A stretch of 64,000 nucleotides of DNA from Desulfarculus baarsii DSM 2075 (GCF_000143965.1 NC_014365.1:3313501-3377500), one strand, 5' to 3'. Counted from the first letter of the stretch, positions 52,503-61,205 are shown. Numbers and translations are program-made. The notes: generated by a model not told the origin, from the letters alone.

Positions 52503-53396
52503 ATGCGCATCGGCGGGATCAGGCAAGGCAGCGGCGACAAGCCCAGCGAACGCCGGGATAAAAGGCAGGCGGTGGGCGAAATAGACGAGCGCAAGCCGCT
52601 GATGGAGATCCGCAAAAGCGTCGGCATCGAAACCAAACCCCTGGCGCGTGCTGTAAAACTCATCGACGACAGCGACGAGCCCCTGCCCTCCCAAGAGGAA
52701 ATGCGCCGTCGAGCCATCCGCCTGCGCCAGTTGGTCGACATCATCGTCGACCTGGATTGGTCCACCGACACCCTGGACGTGCGCGCCAGCGTGATTCAAG
52801 AGATCGACGCCAAGGGCCGCCTGATTCTGTCACAGACATCGTCACCCCTTTTACGCTCGCAGACTGGCAAAACGGTCGAGCTGACGTTTTTGTCACAATA
52901 TCCTTCACAGATGGGCAGCCGCTGGTTGCGCGTCGGTTATCACACCAAGCTGTTGGGCATCGTCGAAAACTACCAGTTGGGCCCCGAGTTGGCCGATACG
53001 GTCCTGGTCTTTGACGGGCCCAAAAAACTGGTTTTGTCCACGGCGCGCATCTCGCCGCGCATGGAGCCATCGCCGGACATGGACCTGACGCTTCGCCTGT
53101 GGCCCGACGGCCAGCAGGTGACGCTGCTGGATCTATCGGCCGGCGGGGTGCGTTTCAGCCGGCCAAGTTGGATGGAGTTTCCGCCGGGCGCGCGGGTGGA
53201 CGTGGCCCTGTGCACCACCAACGCCACCATCCCCGTGCGCGGCCGGGTGCTGCGCAACGAGGAGCTCAACGCCAAGGCCTCGGCCACGGTGTTGCAGTTC
53301 CGCGACATGGACCGCCGCACCTCCGACCTGGTCCATCGCCTGCTCACCGAAATGGCCCGTTATCGCCGCGCCCAGATGTCGGGCGTGGAAGGCTGA
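52503..53396 (+). CDS. PilZ domain protein (c-di-GMP effector)
   Basis: The 297-residue protein has a charged N-terminus, a YcgR-like N-terminal barrel (about residues 75-180) and a C-terminal PilZ domain. The c-di-GMP motif is visible as RISPR (RxxxR, near residue 182) and DLSAGGVRF (DxSxxG, near 213). It would bind c-di-GMP and regulate motility or surface behaviour, fitting the chemoreceptor gene upstream. ATG at 52503 follows GAGGAG. Separate promoter likely, 103 bp after the receptor stop. Confidence 0.88.
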   Translation: MRIGGIRQGSGDKPSERRDKRQAVGEIDERKPLMEIRKSVGIETKPLARAVKLIDDSDEPLPSQEEMRRRAIRLRQLVDIIVDLDWSTDTLDVRASVIQEIDAKGRLILSQTSSPLLRSQTGKTVELTFLSQYPSQMGSRWLRVGYHTKLLGIVENYQLGPELADTVLVFDGPKKLVLSTARISPRMEPSPDMDLTLRLWPDGQQVTLLDLSAGGVRFSRPSWMEFPPGARVDVALCTTNATIPVRGRVLRNEELNAKASATVLQFRDMDRRTSDLVHRLLTEMARYRRAQMSGVEG

Positions 53397-53463
53397 AACG
53401 CCGGCGGCTCGCTTTTTGCATATTTTCTTGCCATAATTTTGCCAAACAGAACAAGGAGAAGCC

Positions 53464-53862
53464 ATGGGCGTCTTTGCGCGCGTTTTCGGCCTGTGCCAGA
53501 CCAGGCCGCCGGCCGACGCCGGCTGTTGGTCTTTTGACCGCGACAAGGTCGTCGTGGACCTGAACCGCGCGCCCGAGCTGGCCGTCTCCGGCGGGGCCGT
53601 GCGTCTGGAAGGCGGCGGCCTGCCCTGGCGCGTGCTGGTTTTTCGCGATCAAGACGGCGTGTTGCGCGCGGTGATCAACCGTTGCGCCCACGCCGGCCGC
53701 CGCCTCGACCCCGTGGCCGGCGGCCAGGCCCTGCAATGTTGCAGCCTGGGCCGCTCGACTTTCGACGTCGACGGTCAGCGTCTGGGCGGACCGGCCAAGG
53801 GCGGCGTCAGGGCCTTGGCGGCCGTCGTCGACGCCAATTTTTTGGCAATCGACCTGGCGTGA
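53464..53862 (+). CDS. Rieske-like protein lacking one histidine ligand
   Basis: The 132-residue protein looks like a small Rieske ferredoxin: INRCAHAGRRLDPVAGGQALQCCSLGRSTFDVDGQ. The first half-motif is intact (Cys74-x-His76). The second should be Cys-x2-His, but reads Cys92-Cys93-Ser94-Leu95, so the second His is absent. A normal 2Fe-2S Rieske cluster therefore cannot form unless Cys93 or another residue substitutes. ATG at 53464 follows AAGGAG. It may be a structural or altered-ligand cluster protein. No oxygenase partner is adjacent. Confidence 0.7.
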   Translation: MGVFARVFGLCQTRPPADAGCWSFDRDKVVVDLNRAPELAVSGGAVRLEGGGLPWRVLVFRDQDGVLRAVINRCAHAGRRLDPVAGGQALQCCSLGRSTFDVDGQRLGGPAKGGVRALAAVVDANFLAIDLA

Positions 53863-53897
53863 CGAAAAAAATTCACATGCCGCACGGCCAACGAGTG

Positions 53898-53940
53898 ATA
53901 TTAGTGCTTGATTCATCACATGATCGGCTTATACTAATAT
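53898..53940 (+). promoter_or_regulatory. Promoter with overlapping inverted repeat
   Basis: TTGATT (53908-53913), a 16-bp spacer and TATACT (53930-53935) form a good promoter. ATATTAGT (53898-53905) and ACTAATAT (53933-53940) are perfect 8-bp arms enclosing it, the right arm covering the -10. This is a probable repressor operator, possibly for the winged-helix protein encoded just downstream. Confidence 0.6.
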
Positions 53941-53976
53941 ATGAACGCCCAGGGTATGTGAATTTGGAGCGCAACT

Positions 53977-55332
53977 TTGATCAGCGACCGCAACAAGCGC
54001 GCGGGAGAACCGACCGAGGCCCTCGTCAGCATTGACGCCTGGGTGGCGGCCAACCATCCCCCCTTGGGCTCGACCCGCGAAAAGGTTCTGAGCCTGGTGG
54101 CGGCTTTGTCGCGGCAACAGGCCGAAGTGACCAGCCAGCAGTTGCGCCTCGACCTGGGCCTGAGCCAGCAGTTGCTCAATCGGCACCTGCATGGTTTGGC
54201 CCGTGAAGGGCTCTTGCGCCTGGTCGAGAACGGCCCCGGACGGCCCCTGGGCGTGACGCCCACCGCCCTGGGCCTGCGCGTGGCCCAGCGCCTGGCGTCG
54301 CTTCCCGCAGCCGAGGCCCAGCCGAACGCCGCGCCCGAAACGGCCCCGCCGCCGGTTCAATCGCCCGACCCCACCGCGCCGCCGGCCCGCATCCTCGAGG
54401 CCAGGGGCTTGTTGGGCTCGTTCCTGGGCAGCCTGCTGGCCCGCCTGGACGGCCGCACCAGCGGCGTGGGCCCCGCCGAGTTGCGCCGCGCCGTCGAGGA
54501 CACCCTGCAACACCTCATCCCCCGCGAAACGCCCGCGCCGTCGGCCGCGACCGAGGCGTCGCCGCCGCAAGCCATGGCCCAACCCGCGCCGGCCGTAACC
54601 CCGCCGCCGGCCGTGGCCACCAGCCTGGGCCAGTGCGTGGGGGCCTACTGCCCGCCGCGCCTGTCGCCCGAGGAGGCCTACGAGGAAGGCCGCCTGGACG
54701 CCTCGTGCGCCGCCCAATATCGCGGCATGCCTTGGTACGAGCGCACCAAGGGCTTCAGCGACGTATGGGACCGCCTGCGCCGCGGCCGCACCGGCAGCCT
54801 CAGCACCTTCTTCAACGGCTTTGGCCCGCGCTGGGAGCACCCCAACTGGCCCGACTTCAACAAGGCTCGCCAGATGGCCGACGCCGCCGGCCAGGACTAC
54901 GGCCAGTGGCTGGCCCGACGCATGGACGCCATGACCCAGAGTGGGCTGCGCGACTGCGCGCCGCACCTGCTGGCGGCCAGCCCCGTGCATCAGCCGGCGG
55001 CGGTCGCGCCCGCGCCAAGCGCCGCGCCGGCCAGCCTCGAAAACGCGCCCTACGCCATCGACGCCTACAACTCGGCCAACCCCGAGCACGTGGCCCACGC
55101 CCAAAAGCTCTTGGCCGGCCTGTTGCAGATGGCGCCGCTGGTCTTCGGCAACGACCCCGACGGCCCGGCGCGCATGGTCACCGAGGCCCTGATCCGCAAG
55201 CAACTGCCTCGGCAGGCCCTCGACCTCGCGCCGGAGATCAAGGCGCGCATCCTCGAACGCCACCGCAAGGGCGCGCGCAATTCCGGCTGGTCCACCAGCG
55301 CCTCCGACGCTCCGCCGCCGATCATCATCTGA
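53977..55332 (+). CDS. Winged-helix protein of unknown function with Pro-rich linker
   Basis: The 451-residue protein begins at a TTG with GGAG seven bases upstream. Residues about 25-100 form a winged helix-turn-helix (VLSLVAALSRQQAEVTSQQLRLDLGLSQQLLNRHLHGLAREGLLRL). A Pro/Ala-rich linker with a helical insert follows (about 105-215). The C-terminal domain has LSPEEAYEEGRLDASC, YRGMPWYERTKGFSDVWD, FNGFGPRWEHPNWPDFNKARQMAD and GQDYGQWLARRMDAM. I recognise no family for it. It could be a DNA-binding protein regulating itself through the inverted repeat in its promoter, or a replication-type protein of a mobile element near tRNA-Ser. Confidence 0.65.
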   Translation: MISDRNKRAGEPTEALVSIDAWVAANHPPLGSTREKVLSLVAALSRQQAEVTSQQLRLDLGLSQQLLNRHLHGLAREGLLRLVENGPGRPLGVTPTALGLRVAQRLASLPAAEAQPNAAPETAPPPVQSPDPTAPPARILEARGLLGSFLGSLLARLDGRTSGVGPAELRRAVEDTLQHLIPRETPAPSAATEASPPQAMAQPAPAVTPPPAVATSLGQCVGAYCPPRLSPEEAYEEGRLDASCAAQYRGMPWYERTKGFSDVWDRLRRGRTGSLSTFFNGFGPRWEHPNWPDFNKARQMADAAGQDYGQWLARRMDAMTQSGLRDCAPHLLAASPVHQPAAVAPAPSAAPASLENAPYAIDAYNSANPEHVAHAQKLLAGLLQMAPLVFGNDPDGPARMVTEALIRKQLPRQALDLAPEIKARILERHRKGARNSGWSTSASDAPPPIII

Positions 55333-55470
55333 CGCCGCGCCCTCCGGCCGTCGCCAAGCCGACCACGCGCCGCCGCATCGACAAATAATCCGCCCATGCG
55401 CCGTCTTTGTCTCGCTTGACAGCCAGGCCCCTTTCGGGTACACATGCGGGGATCAGCGGCCCACGCGCCC

Positions 55471-55564
55471 GGAGAGGTGACCGAGTTGGCCGAAGGTGCA
55501 CGACTGGAAATCGTGTGCGCTCTTAAAAGGGGCGCCGAGGGTTCGAATCCCTCCCTCTCCGCCA
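55471..55564 (+). tRNA. tRNA-Ser (GGA anticodon)
   Basis: The acceptor stem GGAGAGG (55471-55477) pairs with CCTCTCC (55554-55560), then G and encoded CCA. The anticodon stem CACGA/TCGTG encloses loop CTGGAAA with anticodon GGA. The long variable arm (GCGCTCTTAAAAGGGGCGC) and GGTTCGAATCC T-loop are typical of tRNA-Ser. It reads UCC and UCU codons. Confidence 0.96.
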
Positions 55565-55578
55565 AAATTGCCAAAAAG

Positions 55579-55621
55579 CACGCGGCAAGCTCGACCAGGG
55601 CCCACCGCGTGTTTTTGTTTT
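55579..55621 (+). terminator. Intrinsic terminator after tRNA-Ser
   Basis: CACGCGG (55579-55585) pairs with CCGCGTG (55605-55611), followed by TTTTTGTTTT. Confidence 0.75.
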
Positions 55622-55944
55622 CCGGCTCGGGCCGGGGGGCCGCGCGCGACGCCTGCGCTCCGTGAGGCAAACGGCTTGCTCTCTTGGCCATCGGCCAAGA
55701 CGATCATCGCCGTTGCAAACATGGCCCTCATTTGCGCGTAATGCGTTAAACTCGAACAATCGAAGGTTTGGGTCAGGCGCGCTCCCAGCGCGCGCCTCGA
55801 CAAACTGCTCGCGGCTACGCCTTGGCATGTCGCATCTCTACATTTGAGTGCGAGCAGTCGCGGCGCATAAGGCTGTTTCATTAAGATGCGGGAAATCGGC
55901 CCTACGGTAGCGGATGCCGGAGCGGTCGATCCGATGGAGAAACG
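55622..55944. other. Non-coding stretch between tRNA-Ser and methyltransferase gene
   Basis: No gene is supported in these 323 bases. A short inverted repeat TTGGCCATCGGCCAA lies near 55685. The composition is somewhat less GC-rich than the surroundings. No integrase or obvious repeat of the tRNA 3' end is seen. Open frames antisense to the tRNA here are the familiar spurious GGIRTLG-type translations. Confidence 0.5.
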
Positions 55945-56664
55945 ATGGATCAGATCTCGCAAACCGGACGGGCGGGCGTCCACAAACGCCCGATTCTACG
56001 AAAGATCGTAAGAGGCAAATCGTTCGTCGATGTCGGCGGGTTATGGAAAACCCTCGGCGAGATGGTCACCACCGCCGTGGAGGGCGGCGCTTCACGCGTC
56101 GCCATGGCGGATATCCAGGCCCCTGGCAATGAGTGGTGGGTGAAGTTCGAAGCCCATTGCGCCGAAAAAGGCGTGAGCGGTTGCGAAATGATCCACGTCG
56201 ACATCTGCGCGCCCGAAGGGCCGTCCAAGCTCGGCAAATTCGACGTGGTCCATTGCTCCGGCATCATGTACCACGTGCCCGACCTGTTCCATTTTTTGGG
56301 CAACCTGGTCGAGTGCGCCAACGAGTATCTGATGCTCGGCAGCGTGGTTATGCCAGATAGCATTGAAAACGAGTTCGGCCGGTTGGATTTTCCCGAAGAC
56401 GCCGCCTATCTCGCGCCGTTGCTTTCGAGCTCGAACGCAAAGATTGTCTCGGCCTATCTCGATAGCATCAACATGAAGGCCGCTGGCCTCAACTCTCCGG
56501 CTTCGAGGGGGTTTTTCGTCAACGGCCGGCCGATTTTCGGCCCCTGGTGGTGGCTGTTCTCCGGCACGTTCATGTCACGGCTGATCCATCTGGTCGGTAT
56601 GGAGGTTGTCGAGGAAGGCCCGACTCCGGACGGACGGGGTTATATCGTCGTCGCGCGGCATTAA
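55945..56664 (+). CDS. Class I SAM-dependent methyltransferase
   Basis: The 239-residue protein has a Rossmann methyltransferase pattern: GKSFVDVGGLWKTLGEMV is a variant motif I, with GASRVAMADI, CEMIHVDIC and FDVVHCSGIMYHVPDLFHFLGNLV as motifs II-IV. The last is typical of small-molecule or sugar/lipid methyltransferases. The C-terminal part has a hydrophobic PWWWLFSGTFMSRLIHL. Codon use is more mixed than in neighbours, and it lies after tRNA-Ser, so acquisition by transfer is plausible. ATG at 55945 follows GGAGAAACG. It may methylate a surface glycan or peptide; that is a guess. Confidence 0.75.
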   Translation: MDQISQTGRAGVHKRPILRKIVRGKSFVDVGGLWKTLGEMVTTAVEGGASRVAMADIQAPGNEWWVKFEAHCAEKGVSGCEMIHVDICAPEGPSKLGKFDVVHCSGIMYHVPDLFHFLGNLVECANEYLMLGSVVMPDSIENEFGRLDFPEDAAYLAPLLSSSNAKIVSAYLDSINMKAAGLNSPASRGFFVNGRPIFGPWWWLFSGTFMSRLIHLVGMEVVEEGPTPDGRGYIVVARH

Positions 56665-56701
56665 AGCCATCGGCCACTCGAGCAATCCGATACGCGCCAT
56701 A

Positions 56702-58156
56702 TCACGGGGCTCCTGACGCTTCCTGGGTTTGCCGGCCTTCGCGCCCGTCGGCCGGCGCGGCGTCTTCGCCGCCTCCCTCGACCAGGCCGACCAGATGGCG
56801 CACCATGCCGCGCATGGCCTCGGCCTGGGCGGCCAGTTGCTGGCTGGCCGCGGCCGACTCCTCGGCGTTGGCGGCGATCTGCTGGGTGACGCGGTCAAGT
56901 TCGGCGGCGGCCTGGTTGATGTGGCCGATGCCTTGGGTCTGTTCGGACGAGGCCACGGCTATCTGATTGACCAGGCCGGTGGCCTGGCCGGCGCGATCGA
57001 CCACCTTGGTGAAGGCCCCGGCGGTGGCCCCCACCAGGCTCGAGCCGTCGCGGACATGGCTGACGTTGGCCTCGATGAGTTGCTGGGTGTTTTGCGCCGC
57101 CTCGGCCGAGCGCATGGCCAGGCCGCGCACCTCGTCGGCCACCACGGCGAAGCCGGCCCCGGCCTCGCCGGCCCGGGCGGCCTCCACCGCCGCGTTGAGG
57201 GCCAGGATGTTGGTCTGAAAGGCGATCTCGTCGATTGTCTTGATGATGCGGGCCATTTCGTCGCTGGCGCTGTTCATGCGCTCCATGGCTTGACGCAGGC
57301 GGTCCATGGCCGCGCCAGCCTCGCCCACGGTGGCGGCCACCTCCTTGATGAACAGGTCGGTTTGCTGAACGTGTTGGTCGTTGCGGGAGTTCATGGACGA
57401 GATCTGCTCCAGCGAGGCGGCGGTCTGTTGCAAGGAGGCCGCCTGGGCCAAGGCGCTTTCGGACAGATGCTGGCCCGCCGCGGCGATGGCCCCCGAGGCC
57501 GCCGCCACCTGCTCGATGCCGTCCATCATCGCGGCGATGATCCGCCGGATGGGCTGAACCACCCCCCGGTTGACCCACAGCCATGTCAGGCCAAAGAGCA
57601 GCCCGCCCACGGCCAGGCCGCCGAAGAGCACTTCCTTGAGCAAGACCACCTTGCCCTTGGCTTGGCCGGCGTAAAGCTCCACCGCCGCATTCATCTCTTG
57701 CAGCAGGGCCCCGTTTCCGGTCACCATGGCCCGCAAGGCTTGCCGGGCCTCCGGGTCCGCGCTCCCGCCGGCGCGCAGGACGATCTCGGCGCTTTGCCGG
57801 AAAGGCCCCCACAGCGCGGCGACCTTTTGCATCTGCGCGGCGATGCGCGAATCGTCGGTGGGCGGCAGGCCCATGGCCGCGTCGCCCTCGATGAGCCCAC
57901 GCAACGACGCGTCAAAAAGCTCCAGCGTGGCGGCCAGGTTCTTGGCCGCGGCCCGGTCGCCGCTGGCCAGGATCAACGCCTCCTTGGTCATGCGCTGGGA
58001 AAGCATGCGTTGGCGGCCAGCGATGTTGACCACTTGGCCGTCGGTCTCTTGCAGGCCCAGCAACACGATGGTGCTGGCCACCAACACGGCCATGGTGGCC
58101 AACAGCAGCCCCACGGCGGCAAGCAATTTGGATCGCACGGACATTCTTCTGGCCAC
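56702..58156 (-). CDS. Methyl-accepting chemotaxis protein with PilJ/NarX-type sensor
   Basis: The 484-residue receptor has TM1 (about residues 10-33). The periplasmic type IV pili/NarX-like N-terminal domain is marked by [23 protein letters not shown]2 (about 178-198) and the signal domain ([37 protein letters not shown]) follow. NarX-like P-box sequences bind nitrate or nitrite in some proteins; the ligand here is unknown. The GTG at 58156 has AGAGG six bases upstream; ATG at 58144 is possible. It converges with the methyltransferase gene. Confidence 0.9.
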   Translation of the reverse strand: MARRMSVRSKLLAAVGLLLATMAVLVASTIVLLGLQETDGQVVNIAGRQRMLSQRMTKEALILASGDRAAAKNLAATLELFDASLRGLIEGDAAMGLPPTDDSRIAAQMQKVAALWGPFRQSAEIVLRAGGSADPEARQALRAMVTGNGALLQEMNAAVELYAGQAKGKVVLLKEVLFGGLAVGGLLFGLTWLWVNRGVVQPIRRIIAAMMDGIEQVAAASGAIAAAGQHLSESALAQAASLQQTAASLEQISSMNSRNDQHVQQTDLFIKEVAATVGEAGAAMDRLRQAMERMNSASDEMARIIKTIDEIAFQTNILALNAAVEAARAGEAGAGFAVVADEVRGLAMRSAEAAQNTQQLIEANVSHVRDGSSLVGATAGAFTKVVDRAGQATGLVNQIAVASSEQTQGIGHINQAAAELDRVTQQIAANAEESAAASQQLAAQAEAMRGMVRHLVGLVEGGGEDAAPADGREGRQTQEASGAP

Positions 58157-58294
58157 GGCGCGCCTCTTTGTCGGGATGTGTGACGGATGCCAAATAGGTA
58201 ATATACAGATAGTTTAAATAATGTTTTTTGGCGAAACAACCACCAATCGCGCCCGCGCCGGGCTGGCCCCATCCGGTGCTTGCGGAGAAAAATC

Positions 58295-58801
58295 ATGGAT
58301 ATCGGCAGATTATCCGAGCGTCTCATGGGCATGAGTGAAGAAACGTGGCGGCGTCACGCCAACCCGTGGAGCGGCTGGACCAGGCTGGCCAGTTACCCGC
58401 TGATCTTTCTGGCCGTGTGGAGCAATGTCTGGATCGGCTGGTATTGTCTGGCCCCCATCGCCGCGCTGGCCGTGTGGATCTGGCTCAACCCGCGCCTGTT
58501 TCCCCGGCCCAAATCCACCAAATCGTGGATGTCGCGAGGGGTGCTGGGCGAGCGGGTCTGGATCAACCGCTGGCAAGAGCCCATCCCGCCCGAACACGAA
58601 AAAATGGCCAACATCCTCAGCGCCATCGCCCTGGCCGGCGTGGCCGTCAGCGTCTATGGCTTTTGGGCGCGGGATTTCTGGGCGGCGTTCATGGGCTGGA
58701 ATTTGGCCGTGGCGGCCAAGATGTGGTTTGTCGATCGCATGGTCTGGCTGTTCGAAGACATGAAAGACAAAAACGCCGCCTACCGCGCCTGGCTCTACTA
58801 G
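58295..58801 (+). CDS. DUF6653-like membrane protein
   Basis: The 168-residue protein has about four hydrophobic segments (TRLASYPLIFLAVWSNVWIGWYCL, ALAVWIWLNP, MANILSAIALAGVAVSVYGF, WAAFMGWNLAVAAKMWF). The conserved-looking segment WMSRGVLGERVWINRWQEPIPPEH fits the DUF6653 family. Function unknown. ATG at 58295 follows GGAG. It is divergent from the chemoreceptor gene and followed by a terminator that mainly serves the opposite strand. Confidence 0.7.
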   Translation: MDIGRLSERLMGMSEETWRRHANPWSGWTRLASYPLIFLAVWSNVWIGWYCLAPIAALAVWIWLNPRLFPRPKSTKSWMSRGVLGERVWINRWQEPIPPEHEKMANILSAIALAGVAVSVYGFWARDFWAAFMGWNLAVAAKMWFVDRMVWLFEDMKDKNAAYRAWLY

Positions 58802-58815
58802 CGGCCGCGCCGGTG

Positions 58816-58853
58816 AAAAAACGCGGCGGGCCCTTTTGGTCCGGGCCCGCCGC
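58816..58853 (-). terminator. Intrinsic terminator of the PBP4-like gene
   Basis: A perfect 11-bp stem GCGGCGGGCCC/GGGCCCGCCGC (58823-58833/58843-58853) is followed on the - strand by GTTTTTT. Flanking sequence CTAGCGGCCGCGCCG is shared with the terminator near 600. Confidence 0.85.
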
Positions 58854-58873
58854 TCGACTTTGTCGTTCAGCCC

Positions 58874-60439
58874 TCAGAAGGCCTCGTAGAGCGCCTGGCA
58901 GATGCGCGTCAGGTCGTCGCCCACGGCCGCCACGGCCTCTAGGTCGTCGGCCGGCAGGTTGTTGACATAGATGGCGAAGGCCAGCTTGCGCCCGCTTTTG
59001 GCCGTCAGATAGCCGGCCAGGCCCTTGGAGCCCAGGCAGAGGCGCTGATTGAGCAGATCCCAGGCCAGGCTGGCCCCGGTCTTGGCCTGGGCCTTGCCGC
59101 GCAGGGGGCTCTGGCGATTCACGGCCATGGCCAACGCGCCGTCGACGCCCATCACCGGCAGGCACCCGCGGAAGCGCTCGGCCCAGGGCCGCGTGACGGC
59201 CAGGCGCAGCAGGTCGGTGATCGCCCGAGGGCTGACGCCGTTGCCCAGGGGCCCGCCCTCGCCGTCAAACAATGATATGGCGCTGGTGTCCAGGCCCATT
59301 TCACGCAAGGCGTGGCCTTCGACGGCCAGGCCCTGCTCGAAGCTGTAACCGCCGGTGTGGGCGGCCATCAACAGCGGCAGGACGTCGGCGTGCTTGTTGT
59401 GGCTGATCTTGAGGATCATGCGACAGTTTTCGGCCAACGGCGGCGAGACGAACTCGGCCAGTTTGCGCATGTTTTTGTACGAATCGACCTCGGGCAGCAG
59501 CTCGGCCTGATTGCCGCTGTCGGGCGAGGCGGCCAGTTCCACGCCGGCCCGCTCCAAGGCCTCCATGAACAGCACCCTGGCCCAGGCGCCGATATCGGGC
59601 GGGCTGAAGACGCGCACGGCCGGCGGGCCGCCGGCGGGCACGGTCCCGCTGGCCATCAGCACGCCCGGCTCCGAGACCTTCAGCTCCACGTTGGGCTCCT
59701 CGCCGGCTGGGCCGGTGGTCACGTGGTTTTCGATCTCGGTCTGGCCGTCCCTGGGCCGCCAGTCCAGCTTGGCCGGCTGGCCCTCCTCGCCGGGAGTGAC
59801 GATGACGTCGACCAGGTTGTCGTTGATCATCATCGGCGTCAAGGGGCTGTCTTTGTACGGCTGGTTGGCGGCCTCGAAGAGGCGTTCGTCGATGAGCACC
59901 TCGCCCTCGACGCGCTTGACGCCGCTTTTGGCCACCTGGCGGGCCAGATCGTTGAGCGCCGTGAGCGGATCGATCTTGACCAGGCGCACGGGCATTTCGT
60001 CGGCCAGGACGTGGTCGGGCATGGGGAATTCCAGCTTGCCGGCCGCGTTGGTCCGGCCGCCCATGGTCGGGTCGCCCGAGGCCCGCAGGATCAAGTCGCC
60101 ATTCAACACGCCGTCGAAGTTGAGCTGGCCGCTGGAGTAGACCGGCGTGCGGAAGCGATAGTCCGGGCCCATCACCTCCATGGCCGCCGCCACCGTGAAC
60201 AGCATCGTCGTCGCCGCCGGCGTGAACCACTTTTCCTCGTTGAGCCCGGCCAAAAGCTGGCCGCTTGGCAGTTCGGCCACCGCCAGGCCCCACTGGGCGG
60301 TCTTGTATTTGGCCGCCTCCATGATTTGCAGCGCCTCGGGCGGCGTCTGGCCCCAGGCCGCCGGTCGCCCAACCGGCGTCAGGAGCGCCGCCGCCAGCAG
60401 CGCCAGCGCCACGGGGCGCGTGATCCGATACAGCTTCAT
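58874..60439 (-). CDS. PBP4/DacB-type D-Ala-D-Ala carboxypeptidase homologue, active site lost
   Basis: The 521-residue protein has a signal peptide (about residues 1-31) and the peptidase S13 layout: LRASGDPTM, DERLF and a domain insertion. The SxN (ISHN, near 346) and KTG (AKTGAS, near 453) motifs are present. The first catalytic motif, normally PASNTK (SxxK), reads PAATTM: the nucleophilic Ser is Ala76 and the general-base Lys is Met79. The codons (GCG, ATG) are unambiguous. The protein should not acylate penicillin or cut D-Ala-D-Ala, and may be a binding or scaffold protein in the periplasm. ATG at 60439 has GGGGAGAG upstream. Confidence 0.85.
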   Translation of the reverse strand: MKLYRITRPVALALLAAALLTPVGRPAAWGQTPPEALQIMEAAKYKTAQWGLAVAELPSGQLLAGLNEEKWFTPAATTMLFTVAAAMEVMGPDYRFRTPVYSSGQLNFDGVLNGDLILRASGDPTMGGRTNAAGKLEFPMPDHVLADEMPVRLVKIDPLTALNDLARQVAKSGVKRVEGEVLIDERLFEAANQPYKDSPLTPMMINDNLVDVIVTPGEEGQPAKLDWRPRDGQTEIENHVTTGPAGEEPNVELKVSEPGVLMASGTVPAGGPPAVRVFSPPDIGAWARVLFMEALERAGVELAASPDSGNQAELLPEVDSYKNMRKLAEFVSPPLAENCRMILKISHNKHADVLPLLMAAHTGGYSFEQGLAVEGHALREMGLDTSAISLFDGEGGPLGNGVSPRAITDLLRLAVTRPWAERFRGCLPVMGVDGALAMAVNRQSPLRGKAQAKTGASLAWDLLNQRLCLGSKGLAGYLTAKSGRKLAFAIYVNNLPADDLEAVAAVGDDLTRICQALYEAF

Positions 60440-60631
60440 TCCCTGATCTCTCCCCAGAAAGACGACTCTCCCACACCAGCCCGCCACGCGGGCCCAATGG
60501 GCCAACTTTACGCCAAAAAGCGCCGTTTGCTAAGCCTTGCTTTTGCGGCGCGCCGTACCGGCATGATATAAATACCGCTCCGGCCCCGAAAAGGCCGACA
60601 GTCAAAACCGGCAAGCGAGGAGAACGACCGC

Positions 60632-61201
60632 ATGAGCGCCAAAAAACTCGGCGAACGCATCGCCGACTATCGCCAGAAACAGGGCCTGAGCCTGGAGCAG
60701 ATGGCCCAGCGCACCGGCCTGGATCAACAATTCCTGAGCGCCGTGGAGGCCCACGACCTATATCCCTCGCTGGGGCCGCTGATCAAGATCGCCCGCACCC
60801 TGGGCGTGCGCCTGGGCACCTTTCTCGACGACCAGACCAGCCAAGACCCGCTGATCGTCCGCCTTGGCCAGCGCCAACGCCAGATCACCACCCATCGCGG
60901 CGAGCAAGGCCCCGAGAGCACGGTGTTTTATTCACTGGGCCTGGGCAAGGTCGACCGCCACATGGAGCCGTTTTTCGTCGAGCTTTTGCCCGGCGATGAA
61001 GACGCCCAAAAGCGCTCTTCCCACGAGGGCGAGGAGTTCATCGTCGTCGTCGAGGGTCAGGTCGAGCTGATCTACGGGGCCGAGCGCTTCGTGCTCGAAC
61101 CCGGCGACAGCATGTACTACAACTCGGTGGTGCCCCATCACGTCGCGGCCGCCGGCGGTCAAAAAGCCGCCATCTACGCCGTGCTCTATCTGCCGGAGTA
61201 G
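60632..61201 (+). CDS. XRE-cupin transcriptional regulator
   Basis: The 189-residue protein has an N-terminal XRE helix-turn-helix (about residues 6-62, LGERIADYRQKQGLSLEQMAQRTGLDQQFLSAVE). A C-terminal cupin with HEGEEFIVVVEGQVEL and GDSMYYNSVVPHHV follows (about 105-185). In anaerobic delta-proteobacteria this pair often precedes an acyl-CoA ligase, as here (4-bp gap). It probably senses a CoA-linked or carboxylate metabolite and controls the operon. ATG at 60632 follows GAGGAG. Confidence 0.9.
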   Translation: MSAKKLGERIADYRQKQGLSLEQMAQRTGLDQQFLSAVEAHDLYPSLGPLIKIARTLGVRLGTFLDDQTSQDPLIVRLGQRQRQITTHRGEQGPESTVFYSLGLGKVDRHMEPFFVELLPGDEDAQKRSSHEGEEFIVVVEGQVELIYGAERFVLEPGDSMYYNSVVPHHVAAAGGQKAAIYAVLYLPE

Positions 61202-61205
61202 GCCC

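Noticed and set aside
55565-55944. Integrase remnant or direct repeat of the tRNA-Ser 3' end
   Set aside because: No integrase motifs and no repeated tRNA tail could be found downstream within the window.
55065-55983. Open frames on the - strand across tRNA-Ser reading GGEGGIRTLG and REGFEPSAPLL
   Set aside because: These are the well-known spurious translations of the antisense strand of tRNA-Ser genes, not proteins.
58874-60439. Sequencing error as the cause of the missing SxxK in the PBP4 homologue
   Set aside because: Several separate base changes are needed to turn PASNTK into PAATTM and the frame is intact, so an error is unlikely.
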